Made by a program: the position numbers and the translations under genes. A stretch of 5,349 nt of DNA, taken from positions 1-5,349 of the forward strand of contig CANRCY010000107.1 in NCBI GenBank assembly GCA_947629225.1. Reading direction: 5' to 3'. How positions within the stretch are numbered: the first letter of the stretch is position 1; the number at the start of each line of letters is the position of its first letter. Under the pieces are notes generated by a model. That model was not told the DNA's origin. It made no database searches and saw only the letters and a program-made list of their open reading frames with translations. This DNA is from an uncultured Clostridia bacterium (GTDB taxonomy: Bacteria > Bacillota > Clostridia > Christensenellales > Borkfalkiaceae). Positions 1-5,349 of the stretch are shown here, piece by piece.

Positions 1-417
1 CTCGCCGTCGCTCTTGCCCTTGGGGTCGAAGTCCGAGCCGCCCTTGCCGCCGCCGATGGGCAGCCCCGTGAGGCTGTTCTTCAAAATTTGTTCGAGACCC
101 AAAAATTTGATGATGGAGAGGTTGACGGAGGGATGGAAGCGCAACCCGCCCTTGTAAGGTCCGATCGCGCTGTTGAACTGCACGCGGTAGCCCTTGTTGA
201 CGCGCACCTTTCCGCCGTCGTCTACCCACGGCACGCGGAACAGAACGGCTCGCTCGGGCTCGACAAACCGTTCGAGGAGCGCCGCCTCTTCGTATTCGGG
301 ATGGCGCGCGATCACGGGACCGAGACTGCCCAAAATTTCGGTCGCCGCCTGATGAAATTCCGTTTCGCCCGCGTTCTTGCGTTTGAGTTCTTCGAGAACT
401 CGCTCGATGTACTGCAT
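1..417 (-). CDS. gdhA: Glutamate dehydrogenase, N-terminal 139 residues (cut by left edge)
   Basis: This cytoplasmic enzyme reversibly aminates 2-oxoglutarate to glutamate using NAD(P)H, linking ammonium assimilation to the citric acid cycle. The visible part is the N-terminal substrate-binding domain of the hexameric (about 450-residue) family. The family signature GPYKGGLRFHPSV lies at residues 86-98, followed by KNSLTGLPIGGGKGGSDFDP at 113-132. Lysines 89, 113 and 125 fall at the positions known for substrate binding and catalysis in the Clostridium symbiosum enzyme, with the same numbering, which supports both the assignment and the chosen start. The catalytic aspartate near 165 and the nucleotide-binding domain are off the window, so NAD versus NADP preference cannot be judged. 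The start ATG (415-417) has an AAGGAG ribosome binding site about 9 bases upstream. No frameshift or missing residue is seen. The gene has its own promoter and follows a terminator, so it is probably not co-transcribed with the giant gene upstream. Confidence 0.96.
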   Translation of the reverse strand, partial: MQYIERVLEELKRKNAGETEFHQAATEILGSLGPVIARHPEYEEAALLERFVEPERAVLFRVPWVDDGGKVRVNKGYRVQFNSAIGPYKGGLRFHPSVNLSIIKFLGLEQILKNSLTGLPIGGGKGGSDFDPKGKSDGE

Positions 418-426
418 TGTGGTGTT

Positions 427-432
427 CTCCTT
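427..432 (-). promoter_or_regulatory. Ribosome binding site of gdhA
   Basis: The minus strand reads AAGGAG at 432-427, preceded by more A residues. It lies 9 bases before the ATG at 417-415. This is a near-ideal Shine-Dalgarno sequence and fixes the start of the glutamate dehydrogenase. Confidence 0.85.
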
Positions 433-447
433 TTTATTTTCCGTTAT

Positions 448-477
448 ATTATACCAAACTTCGCGCCCGTTTGCCGA
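448..477 (-). promoter_or_regulatory. Probable sigma-A promoter of gdhA with extended -10
   Basis: On the minus strand a perfect TATAAT lies at 453-448 and is preceded by TGG at 456-454, giving the extended -10 form TGnTATAAT. A weak -35 candidate, TCGGCA (4 of 6 matches to TTGACA), lies at 477-472 with an 18-base spacer. Transcription would start near 441, giving a leader of only about 25 bases that carries the ribosome binding site. There is therefore no room for a riboswitch or attenuator downstream of this start. The element sits between the upstream gene's terminator and gdhA, as expected for an independent transcription unit. The call rests on sequence match only. Confidence 0.7.
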
Positions 478-524
478 CGCTTTGCCCCTATCCGTTCTTT
501 ATAAAACCTATAAGGAGAGATTAT

Positions 525-552
525 GAAAAGAGCGGGCATACTGCCCGCTCTT
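525..552 (-). terminator. Rho-independent terminator of the giant repeat-protein gene
   Basis: A perfect 10-bp inverted repeat, AAGAGCGGGC / GCCCGCTCTT, occupies 552-543 and 537-528 around a 5-base loop. It starts 13 bases after the TAA stop of the giant gene. On the minus strand the stem runs into a short T tract (TTTT, then C, then AT-rich sequence). On the plus strand no T run follows, so the terminator is directional and serves the minus-strand gene. The T tract is short, so efficiency may be moderate. It separates the giant gene from gdhA. Confidence 0.8.
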
Positions 553-565
553 CCGTTCTGTCCGG

Positions 566-3500
566 TTATTCGGCGTTTGCCGTGATCTTTGCGATCCTGT
601 GATTTTCGGGATCGATCTCGAAGGTGACGTCGGACACCGTTGCGTAATACACGTTTCCGCGCTTTTCGGAGCTCTCGATGAGGTAGATCTGTTCGAACAC
701 GACGAGGAGCACCTCGTCCGTCTCGGTATCGATGTCCGCATACACGTCCGCGGAGCCGCCCGTGACCGTTCTGACGTTTTTGATCGTGAGCGCGCCGCTC
801 TCGTAGAAGGGAAGCGTATCGCTGTCTTCGTCATCCTCGCTTTCGTCCACCTTTTCCGTCAACCGTATGACGTAATAGGTCGCCGAGACGAACAAGCCGC
901 TCTCCTCGTCTGTGACGCGGGCGATGATCGTGAGCGTGGAATCCTGCATGAAGGCGAGGTCGCGCTCGATCGCCTCGCCGTCCTTCCTCAGCTCGGTGCG
1001 GTAGAGTCCGCCCACGCGGATGGAGGAGGAATCGGAGAGGATCACGCGCTCGATCTCGACTTCGTAGCCGTCCGAAAGGGTAAGCGTTTCGACCCGCGTA
1101 AAGGCGCGCACGTCGTAGCTGTAAACGCCGAACAGGCTGTAGAAAGTGTTTACGATCGCAAAGTGGAGACGGTACACATATCCGTCGGTCCCCTCCATCT
1201 CGACCGAGTAGAGGCTGCCCTGCTGGGTGTAGGGAATATCGGTGAAGGAGAGAATTTCTCCCGCGCTGTCCGCCATGCCCGATGCCGCGCCGAACACGCC
1301 CGTCGCCGTTTGGGAAATAACTTCTCCCTCTTCGTCGTACTCGTCCGTGATCGTGATCGCGCCGACGATATTGTCGATGGAGATGCCCTGCATCTGGAGC
1401 AGATAGTAGAGATAGAGATACGTCGAGGCGGGCGCGCCGATCCTGAGGCGCATGCCCGTGATCGAATAGGTGTTGTTCGACGTTCCGTCCTCCGCCTCGC
1501 CCGTATACTTGATCGTAACGTCGAAGACGTACTGACCGACAGAGACGGTCAAGGAGACGTTCCCCTCTTCGTCTGTCGTGCGGGCGACGATACAGGTGTA
1601 ATTTTCTTCGCCGATGTGCACAGAACCGTATACGCGGAACTCCGCGCTGCCCGAAGGGGTAAAGTTGAGGTCGCCGAGCGGCGTTTTTTCGGTCGAGCTC
1701 GTGTGCACGGGGTATTTCTCAGCCGTATCTTCTTCGCGGGTAAAGTGGAGCATGTAGCCGCTGTTTTCATAGTAGCGCTTTCCGTTCCACTCCTTTTCGG
1801 CAGTGAACTTCCCGAAAGATTCCTCCACAAAGCCGTACTCGTTGCAATCGGGAGAGGCGTCGTCCCTGTGATAGATCAGAACTTCGCCGCTGTCGCCGAC
1901 GGTGTAATAGTACCGCGTCTGCCCTTCGAGGATCATGAACCCGTAATCGGTGAAGAGCATCGATTCGAGGTCTTGGGTGTAGTAGCCGCGCTGAGGAAAT
2001 TTACTCGGAACGGCAGTGCCCGCCTCTGCATCGTACACATAGATGCATGCGTCCGTCCCCGCGGTATTCGAGAAGTAGAACAAGTTCTCGGAAACGATGA
2101 GATAGTTCCCCGTTTCGGCAATTCCCCGTTCGTCGAAGCGGACGGCTGTGCCGAAGCCGTCGAGAACGATCAGGGACAGATCGGACGTGTCTAAGAAGAA
2201 GCGCGCGACTTCTTCGTAATACACGAAGAATGCGGAATAACTTTCCGAATTGATTTCGAGGGTCCCCGTCAAGCCGACGAGCGTCGTTTCTTCAGAGCCG
2301 ATCTCATAGGTGAACACATACATGCCCTCGTCGTTGAGCGCGTATGTTCCCGACGCGACCTCTTCGCGACCGTTCTCTTCGCTGCTTTCCGTGAGGGTGT
2401 ATTTGCCGTAACCGTCGAATTCGAGGACGTACCCGAGGATCTCCTCGTTGCGCATGATGAGGTAGGAGCCGAACTCCGCCCCGCGCTTTTTGACCGTGCG
2501 GGAGCCGTCTGCCGAAACGGAGACGTCGAAATAGAAGACGTTCGAACTGTTGCGGTCGAGGAAGCAGATCAGATTTTCGCGGTATTCGTAGTACACGCCG
2601 TCGTAGACGACGCCCGCGGTGGTATATTCCGCGTGGAAGCCGAATCCGTCGAGAATGAGCCGATCGCCCTCTTCGCTGCGGTAGGTCCCGCTGTATGTTT
2701 CGTTCTGCTTGGTGAAGTAGGTATCCGAGCCGAGGGAGATGAACAGGAAGTCGAAGGTCATTTCCCCGTCGGAAGAGGTGAAACGGTAGATGGGATCGCC
2801 GAGCGCCGTGCGCTCGTCCGCCAAGGCGACAGAGCCCTCGTAGTCGTCGCGCTTGTTATCCTCTCCCTCCACTTCGGAAGGAGTGACGACCGAGAAAATC
2901 GCCCCGCCCTTTCCGTCGAAGGTGAAGAATTCGAGACGGGAGACCTCGCCGCGGACGTTGACCGAATACATCGTGCCGAGCATGGAGCTGAGGAGCAGGA
3001 AAGTGCCGCCCTCTTCGTCGATCTCGATCGGGAGATTGCCCGAAGAAGTGATGAGAACGAAGATATTGTCGGAAAGAACGTAGCTCCCGATCATGATCGT
3101 TCTTTCCCCGTCGACCGTCACGTCGAGAACGGCGAACCCGGCGACCAGAGTGAGCGTTCCGTCCCCGTCCTTTTGGGTGTACTGCTTATCGAAGTTGGTC
3201 GTGTTCCCCTCGTTGTCCGTCATGGAATACCAATAGGCGACGGGCGCGACCCGCTGCGAGGTGGAAATGTATGCCGTGTTGAAGACGAAGGAGCTGAGCG
3301 AGGAGATATCAACGGGGGTCTCGCGGATTTCGACGTCGTCGTAATGGTTGACGAGGCGAGCCTGAATGAGCCCCGTCTCTTCGTCCCGCTCATAAGTGCC
3401 GTCGGCGATCTTGACGTACAGTCCGTCCGTGCCGTAGGCATAGACGAAGAGTTCGTTCATCTCCTTCTCGTTGAGAACGATGAGCGGAGCATAGTAATAG

Positions 3501-5349
3501 TAGACGCCCTCTTCGTCGTTGCGGTAGAAGTACTCCGCATACATCGCGTTCACGGGCGTGATGGTGCGGACCACGGTCGACTGATCGTCTACCGTCGTGA
3601 CGGAGACGGAGGTGCGGAAGAGCATCTGCCCGCCGTTCGGCGACGTGACCGTGACGACCAGCCCGCCGAACGCCGAGGACATGACAGTGTAAAGCCCGCG
3701 GACTTCGCCGCTTTCGGAGCGGTAGGTCGCGTTGCAGGTGCCGTCGAGGGTGAGGCTTTCGCCGTTCTCTCCCAGATATTCCCCCTGCTGGGACGCGGTG
3801 AAGGGGAAGTAGACGAGGGTATCATCGACCGCTTTCATCAGTTTATCCGTCTCGACCAGCTGTCCGCTCGATCTGTCGTAGAGATAGATCGTATCGTCGA
3901 TGAGGCGATAATAGTAGTTGGCGATCGTACCGTCGGACTGCAACATGGCGGCGAGCCCGTAGCCGTTCAACTGCAAAGCATAGAGGTTGTTGAGATAATA
4001 AGTCAGCTGTCCCCTGTTTACGGCGCCGTAGGGAATGATCCCGAGGGAATAGGCAACGTCGTCGCGGATCTGGAATGCGGGGCGGGAAACGCCGTCAAGC
4101 GTGATATAGCCCACCGTGAACGTCATCTCCGTGCCTTGGAGCGAACCCTCCGTAAAGGTCGCCACATAGTTGCCGTTGCCGCCGTAGCGGTAATGCCCCC
4201 TCGAGCTCTGCGCGCCCGTCTCCCCTTCGACGCGGTAGGTGATCCCGTCGAGATCGTCCAAGACGATCGTCGTGTTCACGTCCACGCCATTGTCGATCGA
4301 ATAGAGGATTTTGGAGCCGACGCGGCTCTCGTTGTAATAAGTGAAGGTGCCGTCGTCGTTGAGGACGCCCTCGATCGGCGTTTTGCCGTCGCCGTTGAAG
4401 AGGAAGGAGCTGTTCGCCTCGGTATATTCGCCCTTGAAGAAGAGCCCGCCGCGTTCGAGATAGACGCCGTCTTCGAGCAGGAAGACGCTGTCCGTTCCCT
4501 CGAAACGGTCGATATAGCCCTTCTGCCAAACCGCATAGAGGGCGCAGTTCTCTTCGAAAACATATTCGTAGAGCTCGGGCTCATTGCCGTAGAGATATTT
4601 GGAAAGGACATTGGAGGGAATGACCGCCTCGCCCCCGACTTCCGTGCTCCAACCGACGAGAAGATAGCCCGTCGCATAGAACAGTTCTTCGGGAAGGACG
4701 GTCTTCTGACCGCTCACGCCCGAGAGCGTCACGCTGAGGGGCGTTTCTTCATCGGGATAGTTCGATTCGAGGGAGACGATGACCTGTTCCCTGTCGAAAT
4801 AAATACGGTAGACGTTTTGGGAAGGATCGCTCTCCGAGAGAACTTTGCTGCGCACTTCCCCGTCGTGCGAGACGGCGCGGAGACCCTTCATCTCGGGCGA
4901 AGGGACGAACGGGTCGGAAGTCGCATACGCATAGCCGACGACGTCCTCTTCCTGCTCATAGCTTTCGGGGTCTTCGAGGCTCTGCACGAACACTTCGACC
5001 GTGTATTTCACCTGATAGTGCGCCGTGAGCGTGATGTCTTCTGCGGGCATTTTTTCGCCCCCCGTAAGAGGAGACGTTCCTCTCAGCCATTCGCCGAAGA
5101 GGAAATTCTCCCGCGTGGGGACATACCCTTCGAGCGCGGAAGAAATAGTCTCCCCCGCTTTGAGGTAGAGGCTCGTTGCGGGAAGAGTTCCCTCGCCCGC
5201 GTCGAGCGTGATCTTATAAAGTTTTTCCCACTTTGCGTAGAAGGTGCGGTTTTGGCTCGCCTTCTCCGTCGTGACGGGACTGCCCGAAAAGGCGGCGTCT
5301 GAGTACCACCCCTCGAAACTGTATCCTTCGCGCGCGGGGGGATCGGGCA
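566..5349 (-). CDS. Giant InlB-repeat surface or secreted protein, C-terminal 1593 residues (5' end off window)
   Basis: The function is unknown; it is probably exported and extracellular, and adhesion or cell-wall association is only a guess from the repeat family. The reading frame has no stop from the TAA at 566-568 to the right edge, so the start and signal peptide are not visible. The ATG at 5050 (visible residue 100) is internal: residues 1-99 contain obvious InlB-type repeat sequence and no convincing ribosome binding site precedes it. Visible order: InlB/Flg_new repeats and one MucBP-like repeat (about 8-276); a long zone of tyrosine-rich beta-type modules with a recurring LxLDGxG core (about 280-1165); a C-terminal zone with a duplicated ARxTDEE motif (about 1250 and 1475); an acidic linker (1500-1510); and a final domain of about 80 residues. 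There are six cysteines and seven tryptophans in 1593 residues, many YYY runs, and an excess of acidic residues. No LPXTG motif, C-terminal hydrophobic segment or catalytic motif is seen, so any anchor must lie in the missing N-terminus or be non-covalent. A terminator follows directly. Confidence 0.93.
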   Translation of the reverse strand, partial: PDPPAREGYSFEGWYSDAAFSGSPVTTEKASQNRTFYAKWEKLYKITLDAGEGTLPATSLYLKAGETISSALEGYVPTRENFLFGEWLRGTSPLTGGEKMPAEDITLTAHYQVKYTVEVFVQSLEDPESYEQEEDVVGYAYATSDPFVPSPEMKGLRAVSHDGEVRSKVLSESDPSQNVYRIYFDREQVIVSLESNYPDEETPLSVTLSGVSGQKTVLPEELFYATGYLLVGWSTEVGGEAVIPSNVLSKYLYGNEPELYEYVFEENCALYAVWQKGYIDRFEGTDSVFLLEDGVYLERGGLFFKGEYTEANSSFLFNGDGKTPIEGVLNDDGTFTYYNESRVGSKILYSIDNGVDVNTTIVLDDLDGITYRVEGETGAQSSRGHYRYGGNGNYVATFTEGSLQGTEMTFTVGYITLDGVSRPAFQIRDDVAYSLGIIPYGAVNRGQLTYYLNNLYALQLNGYGLAAMLQSDGTIANYYYRLIDDTIYLYDRSSGQLVETDKLMKAVDDTLVYFPFTASQQGEYLGENGESLTLDGTCNATYRSESGEVRGLYTVMSSAFGGLVVTVTSPNGGQMLFRTSVSVTTVDDQSTVVRTITPVNAMYAEYFYRNDEEGVYYYYAPLIVLNEKEMNELFVYAYGTDGLYVKIADGTYERDEETGLIQARLVNHYDDVEIRETPVDISSLSSFVFNTAYISTSQRVAPVAYWYSMTDNEGNTTNFDKQYTQKDGDGTLTLVAGFAVLDVTVDGERTIMIGSYVLSDNIFVLITSSGNLPIEIDEEGGTFLLLSSMLGTMYSVNVRGEVSRLEFFTFDGKGGAIFSVVTPSEVEGEDNKRDDYEGSVALADERTALGDPIYRFTSSDGEMTFDFLFISLGSDTYFTKQNETYSGTYRSEEGDRLILDGFGFHAEYTTAGVVYDGVYYEYRENLICFLDRNSSNVFYFDVSVSADGSRTVKKRGAEFGSYLIMRNEEILGYVLEFDGYGKYTLTESSEENGREEVASGTYALNDEGMYVFTYEIGSEETTLVGLTGTLEINSESYSAFFVYYEEVARFFLDTSDLSLIVLDGFGTAVRFDERGIAETGNYLIVSENLFYFSNTAGTDACIYVYDAEAGTAVPSKFPQRGYYTQDLESMLFTDYGFMILEGQTRYYYTVGDSGEVLIYHRDDASPDCNEYGFVEESFGKFTAEKEWNGKRYYENSGYMLHFTREEDTAEKYPVHTSSTEKTPLGDLNFTPSGSAEFRVYGSVHIGEENYTCIVARTTDEEGNVSLTVSVGQYVFDVTIKYTGEAEDGTSNNTYSITGMRLRIGAPASTYLYLYYLLQMQGISIDNIVGAITITDEYDEEGEVISQTATGVFGAASGMADSAGEILSFTDIPYTQQGSLYSVEMEGTDGYVYRLHFAIVNTFYSLFGVYSYDVRAFTRVETLTLSDGYEVEIERVILSDSSSIRVGGLYRTELRKDGEAIERDLAFMQDSTLTIIARVTDEESGLFVSATYYVIRLTEKVDESEDDEDSDTLPFYESGALTIKNVRTVTGGSADVYADIDTETDEVLLVVFEQIYLIESSEKRGNVYYATVSDVTFEIDPENHRIAKITANAE
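839..1600 (-). repeat. Duplicated C-terminal module with ARxTDEE motif
   Basis: Two segments of the giant protein match over about 34 residues: 1250-1283 (CIVARTTDEEG then alternating valine-rich strands) and 1470-1503 (TIIARVTDEESG then YYVIRLTE). They are 221 residues apart, at 1499-1600 and 839-940. The similarity is also visible in the DNA: CGTCTGT followed closely by GCGGGCGA(C/T)GAT occurs near 1570-1591 and near 908-929 on the plus strand. Each copy is followed by an acidic stretch (GEAEDGT; VDESEDDEDSD) and then a hydrophobic strand (YSITGMRLRI; ESGALTIKNV). This suggests an internal duplication of a larger unit. Confidence 0.55.
1853..3790 (-). repeat. Divergent tandem modules with LxLDGxG core in the giant protein
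   Basis: Visible residues about 520-1165 contain a recurring pattern: hydrophobic-x-LDG-x-G, then a short strand with alternating aromatic residues, a variable acidic loop, G-x-Y, and a final hydrophobic strand. Cores are seen at LTLDGTCNATY (532-542), FFTFDGKGGAIF (807-818), LILDGFGFHAEY (897-908), VLEFDGYGKYTL (974-985) and LIVLDGFGTAV (1059-1069). The last three are spaced about 77-85 residues apart. GTY or GxY follows or precedes several cores (887-889, 917-919, 1000-1002, 1080-1082). Related but weaker copies (ALQLNGYGLAAML at 457-469) lie further N-terminal. Sequence divergence is high, so boundaries are approximate. I do not recognise this as a named domain; a beta-sheet fold is inferred from the alternating pattern. 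Confidence 0.65.
4520..5326 (-). repeat. Block of InlB/Listeria-Bacteroides (Flg_new) and MucBP-like protein repeats
   Basis: These are protein-level repeats in the giant gene at visible residues 8-276. Repeat 1 (8-42) has the classic GYSFEGWYSD ... TFYAKWEK pattern. Repeat 2 (44-112) runs YKITLDAGEG ... FLFGEWLRG ... DITLTAHYQ. Repeat 3 (115-187) is of the MucBP-like type, beginning YTVEVFVQSLED and ending VYRIYFDRE. Repeat 4 (about 189-276) is longer and more divergent, with GYLLVGWSTE and ALYAVWQKG. The family forms ubiquitin-like beta folds in Listeria internalins and is common in long surface proteins of gut Firmicutes. The repeat register upstream of residue 100 is what shows that the frame continues past the right edge. 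Confidence 0.88.

Noticed and set aside
88..504. 138-codon plus-strand open frame over the left-hand gene
   Set aside because: It is antisense to unmistakable glutamate dehydrogenase sequence and has no recognisable content of its own.
1560..1591. Recurring CCCTCTTCGTC-like strings as possible CRISPR or DNA repeats
   Set aside because: They encode recurring DEEG loops in the protein, are irregularly spaced, and follow the reading frame, so they are coding rather than array repeats.
599..2194. 531-codon plus-strand open frame
   Set aside because: This is the same antisense shadow. It ends only where the sense gene happens to use a TTA leucine codon (visible residue 1052). No family signature is seen.
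4095..4677. Arginine- and serine-rich minus-strand open frames inside the giant gene
   Set aside because: They are low-complexity out-of-frame translations of the GC-rich giant gene, without start signals.
5048..5050. ATG at 5050 as the start of the giant gene
   Set aside because: The frame continues without a stop to the window edge, and the 99 codons above it encode further InlB repeat sequence; no Shine-Dalgarno sequence of the AAGGAG type precedes the ATG.
2633..5302. 889-codon plus-strand open frame antisense to the giant gene
   Set aside because: It is exactly codon-in-register with the minus-strand gene and stays open because that gene rarely uses TTA, CTA or TCA codons. Its translation is rich in R, V, E and D with no recognisable domain, while the minus strand gives clear InlB repeats.

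Overview
The window comes from a bacterial chromosome of moderately high GC content. It most likely belongs to an uncultured Firmicutes, of the Clostridia type seen in animal guts. This placement is an inference from three things: a clostridial-type hexameric glutamate dehydrogenase, AAGGAG ribosome binding sites, and a giant secreted-type protein carrying InlB/Listeria-Bacteroides (Flg_new) repeats, a protein style common in such genomes. No taxonomic marker is present. Both genes are on the minus strand and both are cut by the window edges.

Layout, left to right. Positions 1-417 hold the first 139 codons of a glutamate dehydrogenase gene running off the left edge. Positions 418-565 are the only intergenic stretch (148 bp). 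It carries the dehydrogenase's ribosome binding site, a good extended -10 promoter, and the hairpin terminator of the gene upstream of it. Positions 566-5349 are one uninterrupted minus-strand reading frame of 1593 visible residues that stays open to the right edge, so its true start and any signal peptide lie outside the window. The methionine at 5050 is not the start, because clear InlB-type repeat sequence continues in frame above it.

The giant protein has three visible zones. First comes an N-terminal run of about four InlB/MucBP-like repeats. Next is a long central zone of tyrosine-rich, beta-strand-like modules built around a recurring LxLDGxG core, which I do not recognise as a named domain. 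Last is a C-terminal zone with a duplicated motif, an acidic linker and a final domain of about 80 residues. It has no LPXTG sorting signal and no C-terminal membrane segment. The two genes look functionally unrelated. A terminator followed by a separate promoter suggests they are transcribed independently: ammonium assimilation or glutamate metabolism on one side, a cell-surface or secreted protein on the other. I see no mobile element, CRISPR array, tRNA or rRNA. The central repeat family is the best candidate for something undescribed.
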